From NCBI RefSeq assembly GCF_003515775.1, contig NZ_QWEI01000001.1, positions 538,106 to 602,105 of the forward strand: a stretch of 64,000 nucleotides of DNA. Direction: 5' to 3'. Position 1 is the stretch's first letter; each line of letters starts with the position of its first letter. Position numbers and translations under genes: made by a program. Below, piece after piece: positions 18,701 through 27,238 of the stretch. The DNA comes from Ureibacillus yapensis. Its GTDB lineage: Bacteria > Bacillota > Bacilli > Bacillales_A > Planococcaceae. The notes under the pieces are model-generated. The model did not search any database and had not been told where the DNA came from. It saw nothing but the letters and a program-made list of their open reading frames with translations.

Positions 18701-19209
18701 CCGCGACCGCCGCCCCCAAGAGCTGCTTTAATCATGAGAGGATAGCCATGACTCTCCCCGAATTCAATCACTTCCTCAATGCTTGAAACTGGTCCATCAC
18801 TGCCAGGAATGACTGGGATTTTCGCTGCAATAGCTTGTTCTCTTGCTTTTACTTTGTCCCCAAACATATCCAAATGTTGTGAAGTAGGACCGATAAAGAT
18901 AATGCCCTCCTGTTCACAGCGCTTAGCAAATTCAAGGTTTTCGGATAGGAAGCCGTAACCAGGGTGAATGGCATCGACTTCTGCATCTTTAGCGATTTCG
19001 ATGATTCCCTCGATATCCAGGTAAGCATCGATCGGCTTTTTCCCTTCGCCGACAAGGTAGGATTCATCCGCTTTATAACGGTGGTAGGAACCACTATCTT
19101 CCCTTGAATAAATTGCCACCGTTTTTAGCTTTAGTTCGTTGCAGGCACGAAAAATACGGATGGCAATTTCCCCTCTGTTTGCAACCAAAATTTTGTTGAT
19201 TTTCTTCAC
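15772..19209 (-). CDS. pycA: PycA, pyruvate carboxylase
   Basis: This 1145-residue biotin enzyme makes oxaloacetate from pyruvate, bicarbonate and ATP to refill the citrate cycle. The biotin carboxylase domain is at about 1-450 (KILVANRGEIAIRIFRA, the Gly-rich ALGGGGRGMR, EVNPRIQVEHTITE). The carboxyltransferase domain is at about 530-800 (DTTFRDAHQSLLATRVR, HTHDTSGNG). A PYC domain and a C-terminal biotinyl domain with EAMKMET, where the second Lys carries biotin, complete it. The start is GTG at 19209, about ten bases after GGGGG. Directly downstream of ftsW, as in B. subtilis. Confidence 0.97.
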   Translation of the reverse strand: MKKINKILVANRGEIAIRIFRACNELKLKTVAIYSREDSGSYHRYKADESYLVGEGKKPIDAYLDIEGIIEIAKDAEVDAIHPGYGFLSENLEFAKRCEQEGIIFIGPTSQHLDMFGDKVKAREQAIAAKIPVIPGSDGPVSSIEEVIEFGESHGYPLMIKAALGGGGRGMRLVHSKDELASSYERAKSEAKAAFGSDEVYVEKAIIKPKHIEVQILGDASGNIVHLYERDCSIQRRHQKVVEIAPSNSISDDLRQRICDAAVQLMQNVNYINAGTVEFLVSGDNFYFIEVNPRIQVEHTITEMITGIDIVHAQIKIAEGHQLHSNEVGIPAQNEIPLFGYAIQSRVTTEDPANDFMPDTGKLMVYRSSGGFGVRLDAGNGFQGAVVTPYYDSLLVKISTWGMTFKEAANKMHRNLREFRIRGVKTNIPFLENVVLHEKFITGVFDTSFIDTTPELFDFPIRKDRGTKLLNYIGNVTLNGFPGVEKRSKPILVQPHKPKLDLKSTEILPGTKQILDERGAEGLVTWVKEQKDVLLTDTTFRDAHQSLLATRVRSQDMYQIADYNARMLNDFFSFELWGGATFDVAYRFLKEDPWARLEKLRKQMPNVLFQMLFRGANAVGYKNYPDNLIREFIQESASSGIDVFRIFDSLNWIKGMEVAIDEVRQTGKIAEAAICYTGDILDDSRAKYTVQYYKDMAKELEAAGAHILAIKDMAGLLKPEAAYRLISELKETTNLPIHLHTHDTSGNGIYTYAKAIEAGVDIIDTALGAMSGLTSQPSANSLYYAMKDGQREVRANIDALEELSYYWQDVRTFYGDFESGMNSPHSEIYVHEMPGGQYSNLQQQAKAVGLGDRWDEVKKMYSRVNLLFGDIVKVTPSSKVVGDMALFMVQNDLNEENIFERGWSIDFPDSVVELFQGYLGQIPGGFPVELQKVILKDREAITVRPGELLEPVNFAQLEETLSGKLSRPVTKQDVLAYALYPKVFEEYMTACSLFGDISVLDTPTFLYGLKLGEEIEVEIEKGKTLIIKLIEIGEPQHDGTRIMYFELNGQSRELVIQDMTVEVDGNTSVKADPSNPNQIGATMPGTVLKVVVSKGSPVKRGDHLLITEAMKMETTVQAPKDGVVKEVYASAGDAISTGDLLIEFE

Positions 19210-19222
19210 AAAAACATACCCC

Positions 19223-20398
19223 CTATGATCTCTTCTTTTCCAGTTTCACATACATGGAAACATTAATGAGTACTCCCATTGCAAAAGATAGCAATAATAT
19301 AGATGTTCCGCCGTAACTGATAAAAGGCAGCGTAACACCGGTTAACGGGATAAGTCCCGATAATCCCCCAAGGTTGATAAATGATTGTACGGCAATCCAG
19401 CTCCCAATGCCGGCAGCAATCATTCTGGCTAGCGGATCTTTCGTTTTCAGTGCGACACTTAAAGCTCTAAAAACGATAAATCCCAACCCGCCCAATACAA
19501 TGATAACGCCTAAAATCCCCAATTCTTCGGCAATGATTGCCATGATAAAGTCTGTCTGCGGTTCCGGGAGATATCCCAGTTTTTGAATGGACTGTCCTAA
19601 GCCAACCCCATCCAAGCCTCCGGAACCGATTGCAATATATCCATTAATGATTTGGTAGCTTGACCCATCTTCATATTCAAAAGGGTTCAAAAAGGCCTTA
19701 ATGCGGCCAATTCGATTTTCCGTTAAAATTTCGTCCCCTTTGATTAATAAGACAAAACCAATTAAAGCAGAACCAAATCCAGCTAATACACCAAAAAATT
19801 TAAGAAACTTTTTAAATTGAATACCGCTTGCTGCAACGACAGCAATCGCGATTCCAGAAATAATCATCACGGCACCCAAATCCGTTTCGTTGGCCACACA
19901 GAATATAATGAACAGCCATACCAAAATCGGATAGATAATATTGTTTGGACCCAAGTTCTCAATGGAATTCTTTAAACTTTTTCTATAAAAGGCGCCTGCA
20001 AAATATAGAATGATAAATAGTTTTGCGAATTCGGAAGGCTGAAAGTTCATGAAACCAAGGTCGATCCAACTTTGGGAACCTGTTTCTTCAGCCCCGGTCC
20101 CAAAGTTCCATACCCAAAACATTAAAATTAGCATAATGGAAAGCATAACTACCATCAACTTTTTATTACTATAATGTTTATACGGAATGAACGCACCGAC
20201 AAAAAACGCAACAGATGCTACGACAAGATTCAGCAACTGCCTTTTATAAAAATAATCGGGATCCTGGTCTTCATAAACCATGGCCACCATCATGCTGGCG
20301 CTATAAATCATTACAAGCCCGAATAAACATAAAAATATATATGTAAAAAATAGCGGATAATCAAAGTTCCTGACATAATGATAAAGATATTTTTTCAT
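19223..20398 (-). CDS. ftsW: FtsW, SEDS-family septal peptidoglycan polymerase
   Basis: This 391-residue protein has ten membrane helices and SEDS motifs: GSQSWIDLGFMNFQPSEFAK, ANETDLGAVMII (conserved Asp after the pore motif) and LTGVTLPFISYGGTSILLLSFAMG at the C-terminus. FtsW polymerises glycan from lipid II at the division septum. It lies between ylaN and pycA, the Bacillales position of ftsW rather than rodA. ATG at 20398 follows GAGG. It is separated from pycA by 13 bases and is probably co-transcribed with it. Confidence 0.94.
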   Translation of the reverse strand: MKKYLYHYVRNFDYPLFFTYIFLCLFGLVMIYSASMMVAMVYEDQDPDYFYKRQLLNLVVASVAFFVGAFIPYKHYSNKKLMVVMLSIMLILMFWVWNFGTGAEETGSQSWIDLGFMNFQPSEFAKLFIILYFAGAFYRKSLKNSIENLGPNNIIYPILVWLFIIFCVANETDLGAVMIISGIAIAVVAASGIQFKKFLKFFGVLAGFGSALIGFVLLIKGDEILTENRIGRIKAFLNPFEYEDGSSYQIINGYIAIGSGGLDGVGLGQSIQKLGYLPEPQTDFIMAIIAEELGILGVIIVLGGLGFIVFRALSVALKTKDPLARMIAAGIGSWIAVQSFINLGGLSGLIPLTGVTLPFISYGGTSILLLSFAMGVLINVSMYVKLEKKRS

Positions 20399-20421
20399 TT
20401 TAAATTCCTCGTCTTAGAAAA

Positions 20422-20455
20422 AAAACTCAAAGCGCGAAAATAGCGTTTGAGTTTT
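20422..20455 (-). terminator. Imperfect terminator after ylaN
   Basis: AAAACTCAAA (20422-20431) pairs with TTTGAGTTTT (20446-20455), extended by an imperfect GCG part. The stem lies between the ylaN stop and the ftsW start, so it may reduce rather than block read-through into ftsW. Confidence 0.5.
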
Positions 20456-20458
20456 AAA

Positions 20459-20740
20459 TTATTTGTTTGTATACGCCTCATGCAGCAAAGAAAGTTCCTT
20501 TTCCAATGTATCAAGGATGTCTTTCCCTCGTTCACGGTCAATTAATCCAAGCTTCACGGCAAAGTCAATCTCACGCGATAAGCCAAACATTTGCGTATCT
20601 AGTACTTCTTCATATAAAGGACACGATGGCATTGTTAAATGGTCCATTTGAACTTTTATTAAACGTGCAATTTTATCTGCATCTTTAAGCAGCAATTCCA
20701 AAGCTTGATCCTGGTAGGAAGCTTGTGATTTCGTATCCAT
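20459..20740 (-). CDS. ylaN: YlaN, UPF0358 family
   Basis: This 93-residue helical protein ([55 protein letters not shown]) matches YlaN closely. In B. subtilis ylaN is needed at low iron and the protein interacts with the Fur repressor. The conserved Cys in PSCPLYEE is present. ATG at 20740 follows GGGGG. It lies directly upstream of ftsW, as in B. subtilis. Confidence 0.93.
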   Translation of the reverse strand: MDTKSQASYQDQALELLLKDADKIARLIKVQMDHLTMPSCPLYEEVLDTQMFGLSREIDFAVKLGLIDRERGKDILDTLEKELSLLHEAYTNK

Positions 20741-20917
20741 GAGGACGCCCCCATCATTTGAATTTCTTCTATTCTATCTTATTAAAGTTTATCTGTAAGC
20801 TGATAAAAATGCAAGTGCATACATATGAAAAGGCGATTTTTGATTAAATTTCTTTATTAATTGCCATAAGTAGCGTTATACTTAAAAAGGATTGATAGAT
20901 ATAGGGGGACTTTGGAA

Positions 20918-21418
20918 ATGGAAAATATCATACCTATTAAAGGTGCAGTTAAATATAAAATTACATTGGATCCTACTGTCTGGATCTTCGATGATCGCCG
21001 ATTGGATTTAACAACCTACTTTTCCGTCGGCAACGAACAGGAAGACGAGGATTTAAAATATCTTTTAAATACTGGCAAACACTGGTCGCGCGAAATTATG
21101 GAAGGAGCTACATTCCCTCCTACTTTAAAAACAGAAAGAAAATTTGACCGTCAAGGAATGAAAACGGGTACATTCGGTATGCAGATTAAACACTTTCTGA
21201 AAAATGCAGAAATCCAGGATAATGCAGAAAAAGTTGTGTTCGAGCTAAAAGACGGAGAAGAGCATGCTTTCTCGATTGAAGAAGCGAACTCACTCATTTT
21301 TAAGTATAGCCAAGACGGTAAACCCATCATGGATGGCGGTCCGGTTCATCTTTTATATGCGGATGGTTCAAATGTTGACAATCCCATTAAAAATATCGCG
21401 GCAATCCGAGTTGACTAA
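20918..21418 (+). CDS. YlaL-like conserved hypothetical protein
   Basis: This 166-residue soluble protein starts MENIIPIKGAVKYKITLDPTVWIFDDRRLDL. An in-frame TTG two codons earlier is too close to the GGGGG ribosome site, so ATG at 20918 is chosen. It has no enzymatic motif that I recognise. Its place next to ylaI and ylaN corresponds to B. subtilis ylaL, which is the basis of the label. The 18-base gap to ylaI suggests co-transcription. Confidence 0.75.
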   Translation: MENIIPIKGAVKYKITLDPTVWIFDDRRLDLTTYFSVGNEQEDEDLKYLLNTGKHWSREIMEGATFPPTLKTERKFDRQGMKTGTFGMQIKHFLKNAEIQDNAEKVVFELKDGEEHAFSIEEANSLIFKYSQDGKPIMDGGPVHLLYADGSNVDNPIKNIAAIRVD

Positions 21419-21436
21419 TAGGAGGACCAATAAAAA

Positions 21437-21640
21437 ATGCGAGTCAAATGTGTCATATGTGATTCCATCAACGAGCTTGATGATGACGCACCCTTAGCCA
21501 AGAAATTACGCAATCGGCCGATTCATACGTATATGTGTGAAACCTGCTATGATCGGATTGCAGCGAATACGGAGGCAAGATTGGCAACTGGAAATTTCCG
21601 TTTTTTCCGAACTTCCTCTCCGATTGATGAAGAGTTCTAA
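21437..21640 (+). CDS. ylaI: YlaI, small zinc-ribbon-like protein (DUF2197)
   Basis: This 67-residue protein has two CxxC knuckles (CVIC, residues 5-8, and CETC, 34-37) that should bind one zinc, followed by a basic, Arg-rich C-terminal part (RLATGNFRFFRTSS). It matches B. subtilis YlaI. Function is unknown; the fold could bind nucleic acid or protein. GGAGG precedes the ATG, and the gene follows the ylaL-like gene closely. Confidence 0.87.
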   Translation: MRVKCVICDSINELDDDAPLAKKLRNRPIHTYMCETCYDRIAANTEARLATGNFRFFRTSSPIDEEF

Positions 21641-21649
21641 GGAATCATA

Positions 21650-21695
21650 AAAAAGGTCGGTTTGAAAAATGATGATTTTTCAAAACCGGCCTTTT
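21650..21695 (+). terminator. Terminator of the ylaL-ylaI unit
   Basis: A long stem pairs AAAAGGTCGGTTT (from 21651) with AAACCGGCCTTTT (ending 21695), with GAAAAAT/ATTTTTC continuing it inward. Ts lie on both ends, so it may also act on the convergent ABC operon. Confidence 0.85.
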
Positions 21696-21762
21696 AGTTT
21701 TCATCGACAAAGTTTCCTTTGCTGAAATCGGTCGCGCAAATGCACAAAGATCTTCATTATGC

Positions 21763-22557
21763 CTATTCGTTTTTAATCAATTTCTTTTCGAGCATTTCCA
21801 CCAACTGGTACATGATTGTTGCAAATACCGCAATGATGAGCAGCGACATAAGCACGAGGTTGAAGTTAAACACTTGGAATCCGTAGATGATCAAATATCC
21901 AAGCCCTTTGGATGAAACAAGGAACTCCCCTACTATAACCCCCACCCATGACAAACCAACGTTTACCTTTAAAGTTGAAATGATTGTCGGAAACGAGGAA
22001 GGCAAGATTGCCTCCTTAAACATTTGGCTTCGTGTTGCATTAAAAGTTTGGAGTACCTTTAAATAGTTGGCATCGACATTCCGAAACGATGTATAAATCA
22101 CGATTGTCGAAATAATGACCGAAATAATCGCGCCCATTGTAATAATCGAAGTCATGCCGGGTCCCATTGCTACAATCAATATAGGTCCAAGTGCCACTTT
22201 GGGCATGGAGTTTAATACAACCAGATAGGGATCGAATACTTTGGAAAGAAACGGCGACCACCATAAAATCGCAGCTAAGATGGTTCCCAGCAATGTACCG
22301 ATGATGAATCCCAGTACCGTTTCAAATAGGGTATAGCCAATATGCACCAATATGGTTCCATCTGCCAGCTTTTCGGCAAGCAAATGAAATACCTTCGAAG
22401 GAGAACTGAAAATGAGTGGGTCTATCCACCTTAAATGTGAGGCAGCTTCCCACAATCCAAAAAAGACAATCAAAATCAAAAATTGATAAAATCGAACCAA
22501 TCTCTTTTCCTGTTTTAGCGACAATATAAATTGTTCATGAAGTTTTTGGTTATTCAA
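21763..22557 (-). CDS. ABC transporter permease, NitT/TauT (SsuC-like) family
   Basis: This 264-residue membrane protein has six helices and the BPD_transp_1 pattern; the EAA-like loop is [27 protein letters not shown]. It is the channel of the importer with the two genes upstream. The frame is open to 22623, but TTG at 22557, overlapping the ATPase stop (TTGAATAA) and ten bases after GGAAGGAG, is the likely start. Substrate is unknown; relatives carry sulfonates, taurine, thiamine precursors or riboflavin. Confidence 0.88.
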   Translation of the reverse strand: MNNQKLHEQFILSLKQEKRLVRFYQFLILIVFFGLWEAASHLRWIDPLIFSSPSKVFHLLAEKLADGTILVHIGYTLFETVLGFIIGTLLGTILAAILWWSPFLSKVFDPYLVVLNSMPKVALGPILIVAMGPGMTSIITMGAIISVIISTIVIYTSFRNVDANYLKVLQTFNATRSQMFKEAILPSSFPTIISTLKVNVGLSWVGVIVGEFLVSSKGLGYLIIYGFQVFNFNLVLMSLLIIAVFATIMYQLVEMLEKKLIKNE

Positions 22558-23317
22558 GACTTTCAAGCTCCTTCCAAATAAGCTGGAACAGGGAGGAATA
22601 GCTTGAATGCGCTCGTGCTTCAAAAGGCGTTAGAGCTCTTAATTCCTCGGGCACTTCGAAAACTCGATATACTTTGCCGGGTCTTGCGGAAAAAAGGAAA
22701 ATTCGATCGCTCATGGCAATGGCTTCGCCTAGGTCGTGAGTGACAAGAACTGCTGTTTTGCCATATTCTTTTAATTTATTCGAAACCAAATCCTCAAGTT
22801 TTAGTTTCGACTGATAATCCAGGGCTGAAAATGGTTCATCCAGCAACAGAATCTTTGGGTCAACTGCAAGGGTTCTGGCCAATGCCACGCGCTGCCGCAT
22901 CCCGCCAGAAAGTTCGCGCGGATATTTCTTTTCAACAGGCGGCAGCCCGACATCCTTCAATAGATTTGAGGCTGTCGATGCGTAGCTTTCACTGTCCTTG
23001 TTAAGAAGTTTCAAACCGAGAGTAATATTATCCTCGATTGTCTTCCAAGGAAACAGGTAATCCTGCTGCAGCATATAGCCGATTGATAAATCTTTATTTC
23101 CGAAAACCGATTGATTCTCGATTTTCACGGTACCGGACGCTGGTTCAAACAGCCCGGCAATAATGGAAAGAAGAGTCGTTTTGCCGCATCCGCTGGGACC
23201 GATGAATGAAACAAATTCACCTTGATGGATGGTTAAGTTGATATTTGAGAGTGCTTCTGTTGCCGCTTCCTTGGATAAATACGTATGGTGTACATTTTCA
23301 ACCGTCAAGAAATCCAT
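22550..23317 (-). CDS. ABC transporter ATP-binding protein, NitT/TauT (SsuB-like) family
   Basis: This 255-residue ATPase has Walker [10 protein letters not shown] (about 41-49), Q-loop [10 protein letters not shown], signature [13 protein letters not shown], Walker [13 protein letters not shown] and switch His in [10 protein letters not shown]. The FPWKTIEDN form is typical of the SsuB/TauB/ThiZ group. Its ATG directly follows the stop of the binding-protein gene and its end overlaps the permease start, so the three genes are one operon. Confidence 0.92.
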   Translation of the reverse strand: MDFLTVENVHHTYLSKEAATEALSNINLTIHQGEFVSFIGPSGCGKTTLLSIIAGLFEPASGTVKIENQSVFGNKDLSIGYMLQQDYLFPWKTIEDNITLGLKLLNKDSESYASTASNLLKDVGLPPVEKKYPRELSGGMRQRVALARTLAVDPKILLLDEPFSALDYQSKLKLEDLVSNKLKEYGKTAVLVTHDLGEAIAMSDRIFLFSARPGKVYRVFEVPEELRALTPFEARAHSSYSSLFQLIWKELESLE

Positions 23318-24316
23318 CTATTTCAAAACCTTTTCCGCAAAGGTTGTGTCCACAAGTTCGTTATAGTCCATACGCTTTGGCAGTTCTCCCGCTTCTTCCA
23401 TAATATCTTGCAGGTTGTTCCACTCTTCTTCATCCAATATCGGATCTTTTGCGTACGATTCTTGTTCCCGGTAACGTTCCACTACGGTAGCAATCAACTC
23501 TACTTCTGTCTCTTCAAAGAATGGCTGAATCGCTTTTGCGACTTCTTCAGCAGAAGATTCATAAACAAAATCCTGAGCTTTTTTCAATGCACGTGTAAAT
23601 TTCTCGATTGTTTCGGGGTTATCATTCATAAAGCTGTCTTTTGCCATGAAGACGGTATACGGCAAGTGACCGGATTCGGTACCAAAAGAAGCAACGATAT
23701 GCCCTTTTCCTTCTGCCTCGAATACACTAGCGGTTGGCTCAAATAATTGAACAAAATCCCCTGTACCGGAAGCAAAGGCTGTTGAAATATTGGCAAAATC
23801 GATATTCTGGATTAGCTCCAAATCAGCGTGGGGGTCGATTCCATGTTTCTTCAATACAAACTCGCCCGCCATCTGAGGCATCCCGCCCTTGCGTTGACCA
23901 AGGAATGTGGTACCTTTTAGCATATCCCACGAAAAATCTTCAATCTTTTCCCTTGAAACCAAAAACGTTCCATCCGTCTGCGTCAATTGTGCGAAGTTTT
24001 TAATAGGATCATTTGCCCCTTGCGCAGTTACATAAATCGACGTTTCCGAACCAACAAGCGCAATATCGATGCCATCCGACAAAAGCGCCGTCATCGTTTT
24101 ATCGCCACCGGCAACTGTCGATAATTCTATATCCAGCCCTTCTTCTTCAAAGAAGCCTTGGGTAATGGCTACATATTGAGGTGCGTAGAAAATGGAGCGA
24201 GTTACTTCACCGACCTTAACTTTTTGAAGTTCTTCCTTTTCGCCGCATGCTGTAACTAGAAGAACCGCGAGACTTAAAATTGCAACAAACAGACTAGACT
24301 TTACCCATTTATTCAA
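23318..24316 (-). CDS. ABC transporter substrate-binding lipoprotein, NMT1/THI5-like
   Basis: This 332-residue secreted lipoprotein (lipobox LVTAC, about residues 20-24) has the NMT1/SsuA-like fold: VKVGEVTRSIFYAPQYVAITQGFFEEEGLDIEL, then a loop GGDKTMTALLSDGIDIALVGSETS. It delivers substrate to the permease/ATPase pair. It starts at TTG 24316, eight bases after GGGAGG. No thiamine riboswitch motif precedes it, which argues against a thiamine-pathway substrate without excluding it. Confidence 0.9.
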   Translation of the reverse strand: MNKWVKSSLFVAILSLAVLLVTACGEKEELQKVKVGEVTRSIFYAPQYVAITQGFFEEEGLDIELSTVAGGDKTMTALLSDGIDIALVGSETSIYVTAQGANDPIKNFAQLTQTDGTFLVSREKIEDFSWDMLKGTTFLGQRKGGMPQMAGEFVLKKHGIDPHADLELIQNIDFANISTAFASGTGDFVQLFEPTASVFEAEGKGHIVASFGTESGHLPYTVFMAKDSFMNDNPETIEKFTRALKKAQDFVYESSAEEVAKAIQPFFEETEVELIATVVERYREQESYAKDPILDEEEWNNLQDIMEEAGELPKRMDYNELVDTTFAEKVLK

Positions 24317-24421
24317 TGCCCCAACCTCCCTATTCTTACTGGTTTATCATAGGTAGAGTATGCTTTTTGGGAAAAATGTGTGAATACCTAGAAATTTGTT
24401 GTCATAGGGGATTTTGATAAA

Positions 24422-24662
24422 TGTTATCTTTAAAGATTTTATGAAGGGCTTTTCGAAAGAAACGTTTGCTTCATTTGCACTTCATCGGGCTTATGAAAGG
24501 CTTTTCTAATGGTATACTCTCTAGGTTTGCAGTTCATCCTGCCTATGAAGCTCTTTTCCGATGCCTCCCTCTCGCGTTTTGCAGTTCATCCCGCTTATGA
24601 AGCGCTTTTCTTTCGGAATCGCAGCTTCTTTTGACTTTCAATAGCATTATAAAAAGGTTTGC
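24422..24662. repeat. Degenerate 52-bp tandem repeat array
   Basis: Units begin at 24422, 24474, 24526, 24578 and about 24630, exactly 52 bases apart. Units 2-4 share a conserved 33-base head, TTTGCAGTTCATC-n-GC-TATGAAG-n-CTTTTC (24474-24506, 24526-24558, 24578-24610), and a divergent 19-base tail. The first unit keeps only the TTATGAAGGGCTTTTC part and the last is strongly decayed. Each good head contains an inverted repeat TTCAT-n7-ATGAA. Confidence 0.85.
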
Positions 24663-24755
24663 TATGGAACGCTGGCTCACATGCTTTTTTCTCCTTATAG
24701 AAAACTTCAAATCTTCCTTTCGCCTATTTTGCATCTATGACACCATAAAAAAAGC

Positions 24756-24789
24756 GACCTGAAAGTTGCTTTTCAACAACTTTCAGGTC
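24756..24789 (-). terminator. Terminator of the typA-ylaH operon
   Basis: GACCTGAAAGTTG (24756-24768) pairs perfectly with 24777-24789; on the minus strand it is followed by GCTTTTTTT. Confidence 0.88.
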
Positions 24790-24818
24790 ACCCATAATGC
24801 TTACAATAAACTATTCAA

Positions 24819-25205
24819 TTATGACGCAGCTCTTTTTTCTTCACGTTTTTCACGCCATAAACGTGTCTTGTACAGAATTAAAATCAATGCTGCCACAATC
24901 AAGCCTTCAATCATCGGCAAGAATAGTGCCAAGAATGTCAAAACGATACAACCTATAAAAAGGAAAATATAAATGATCACATTCTGTACGAGTTTTAAAT
25001 CATTTTTCGCAAAGCCAAGTTTATAGACAATTGCAGATAAAACAAATACCAAAATAAATGTAGCATAACCAGCCAACTGGTAACTTGGCATATTTTCGTA
25101 TAGATAACGAGTGATGCCTGACATACGGTTGAACACAAATGCATTCTCACTCGCATTCGTAGGTGCAGATGCAGAAATATAGTTTAGGATTCCATAATAG
25201 TTCAT
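24819..25205 (-). CDS. ylaH: YlaH-like membrane protein
   Basis: This 128-residue protein has about three membrane helices (YATFILVFVLSAIVYKLGF, NVIIYIFLFIGCIVLTFLALFLP, IEGLIVAALILILY) and a basic tail (KREEKRAAS). It fits the YlaH-like family and lies downstream of typA, as in B. subtilis. Function is unknown. ATG at 25205 follows AAAGGTG; the gap to typA is 44 bases. Confidence 0.87.
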   Translation of the reverse strand: MNYYGILNYISASAPTNASENAFVFNRMSGITRYLYENMPSYQLAGYATFILVFVLSAIVYKLGFAKNDLKLVQNVIIYIFLFIGCIVLTFLALFLPMIEGLIVAALILILYKTRLWREKREEKRAAS

Positions 25206-25249
25206 CTTCTAGGACACCTTTCACATTTCCCCGCAAAGTCGTGAACATC

Positions 25250-27094
25250 TTATTGTTCAGCGTTCTTTTTCTTTTTCGCTTGTTTTTCGCGTTCGTTTTT
25301 ATCAAGAATTTGTTTGCGTAAACGAATCGATTCTGGCGTTACTTCCAAATACTCGTCCTCATCAAGGAACTCCAGTGCCTCTTCAAGCGTTAAAATACGA
25401 GGGCGTTTAATAACGTTTGTTGCATCTTTAGTAGCTGAACGAACGTTTGTTTTTTGTTTCATTTTTGTAATATTAACGGTGATATCATTATCGCGGTTAT
25501 TCTCGCCGACAATCATACCTTCATAAATTTCAGTACCCGGTTCCACGAATAGTGTACCGCGGTCTTCGATTTGCATCATGCCGTAAGTAGTTGATTTCCC
25601 TGTTTCCATGGACACAAGCGCGCCTTGGTGACGACCGCCAACACGGCCGGCAACAACTGGTTGATATGAATCAAAAGTATGGTTGATGATTCCGAAACCT
25701 TTTGTTAAACTCATGAATTCCGTTGTATAGCCAATTAATCCACGTGCTGGAACCATGAAGATAATACGAACTTGTCCGTTTCCTTCATTGATCATATCCA
25801 GCATTTCACCTTTACGGTTACCAAGAGATTCAATTACTGAACCTACACTGTCTTCCGGTACATCAATTTGTACGCGTTCAATCGGTTCACATTGTACGCC
25901 ATCAATTTCACGAATGATTACTTGCGGTTTTGACACTTGCAATTCATAGCCTTCACGACGCATATTCTCGATTAAAATGGATAAATGCAGTTCTCCACGA
26001 CCTGATACAATCCAGGCATCCGGTGAATCCGTATCTTCTACGCGAAGGGATACGTCTGTTTGCAGCTGTGAACGAAGACGTTCTTCGATTTTTCTTGATG
26101 TAATCCATTTTCCTTCACGACCAGCAAATGGAGAGTTGTTAACCAAGAAAGTCATTTGTAATGTTGGTTCATCTATACGCATCGGTGGAAGCGCATCTTG
26201 ATGGTCAATCGGACAAACTGTTTCTCCTACATTGATTTCTTCCATTCCCGAAACCGCAACTAAATCACCTGAGTACGCTTCTTGAATTTCTTCACGTTTC
26301 AACCCGAAGAAACCGAATAATTTAGTCACGCGGAAGTTTTTCACAGATCCATCAAGTTTCATTAAAGCAACTTGTTGACCTACATGAATCGTTCCACGGA
26401 AAACGCGTCCGATTCCGATACGTCCTACAAAGTCATTATAATCAAGCAACGCCACTTGGAATTGAAGAGGCTCTTCGCGTGTATCAGCCGGTGCCGGAAT
26501 GTGCTCGATAATTGATTCAAATAGGCACTTCATATTTTCTTCTTGTTTTGATGGGTCTGAATCCAGCGATGCTGTCCCGTTAACACCGGAAGCAAATACA
26601 ACCGGGAATTCCAATTGCTCTTCATCGGCGCCCAATTCGATTAATAAATCCAATACTTCATCCACGACTTCTTCCGGACGGGCAGAGTCTTTGTCCACTT
26701 TGTTTACAACAACGATTGGCGTTAATTTTTGCTCCAATGCTTTTTTCAAAACGAAGCGTGTTTGCGGCATACAACCTTCATATGCATCTACTACCAATAA
26801 AACGCCATCTACCATTTTTAAAATACGTTCTACTTCTCCACCGAAATCGGCATGTCCAGGAGTATCCAGGATGTTGATTCTTGTTCCTTCATAATTTACT
26901 GCTGTATTTTTAGCAAGGATTGTAATCCCGCGTTCACGTTCGATATCATTTGAGTCCATTGCACGTTCTTCGACATGTTCATTTGAACGAAAAGTTCCCG
27001 ATTGTTTTAACAATTGGTCTACTAATGTTGTTTTCCCATGGTCAACGTGTGCGATAATTGCGATATTGCGTAAATCTTCGCGTAACTTTGTCAT
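25250..27094 (-). CDS. typA: TypA/BipA translational GTPase
   Basis: This 614-residue GTPase of the EF-G-like family acts on the ribosome and in 50S assembly, mostly under cold or other stress. Motifs are G1 AHVDHGKTTLVDQLL (about 14-28), G2 RERGITI, G3 DTPGHADFGGEVER, G4 NKVDKDSARPE, then domain II, EF-G domains III/V and the BipA C-terminal domain (GRVGGRHQGALVSMETG). ATG at 27094 follows GGAG. It leads the typA-ylaH unit. Confidence 0.97.
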   Translation of the reverse strand: MTKLREDLRNIAIIAHVDHGKTTLVDQLLKQSGTFRSNEHVEERAMDSNDIERERGITILAKNTAVNYEGTRINILDTPGHADFGGEVERILKMVDGVLLVVDAYEGCMPQTRFVLKKALEQKLTPIVVVNKVDKDSARPEEVVDEVLDLLIELGADEEQLEFPVVFASGVNGTASLDSDPSKQEENMKCLFESIIEHIPAPADTREEPLQFQVALLDYNDFVGRIGIGRVFRGTIHVGQQVALMKLDGSVKNFRVTKLFGFFGLKREEIQEAYSGDLVAVSGMEEINVGETVCPIDHQDALPPMRIDEPTLQMTFLVNNSPFAGREGKWITSRKIEERLRSQLQTDVSLRVEDTDSPDAWIVSGRGELHLSILIENMRREGYELQVSKPQVIIREIDGVQCEPIERVQIDVPEDSVGSVIESLGNRKGEMLDMINEGNGQVRIIFMVPARGLIGYTTEFMSLTKGFGIINHTFDSYQPVVAGRVGGRHQGALVSMETGKSTTYGMMQIEDRGTLFVEPGTEIYEGMIVGENNRDNDITVNITKMKQKTNVRSATKDATNVIKRPRILTLEEALEFLDEDEYLEVTPESIRLRKQILDKNEREKQAKKKKNAEQ

Positions 27095-27238
27095 TATTCC
27101 ACTCCATATTCTTTTTTCGAATGATTAACTGTGTTATTATAGCACAAGAAGAGTAAATTGTCTTTTTTTGTTTTTTTACAGTTTCTCAATATTATTAATA
27201 ATCCGGTTTTTACATACATACCAAGGAGGCAATTTCCC

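Larger units (their letters stand above)
24317..24818. other. Intergenic region with degenerate tandem repeats
   Basis: About 500 bases lie between the ABC operon start and the ylaH stop. No coding frame is credible. The ABC operon promoter must lie at 24317-24420. A 52-bp tandem repeat fills 24422 to about 24662 and a terminator for ylaH sits at 24756-24789. Confidence 0.7.

Noticed and set aside
24317-24420. Thiamine riboswitch upstream of the ABC importer
   Set aside because: None of the conserved thi-box sequence segments can be found between the binding-protein start and the repeat array.
24422-24662. CRISPR-like array
   Set aside because: The heads diverge from copy to copy, units are direct tandem copies of 52 bases, tails of 19 bases are too short for spacers, and no cas gene is present.
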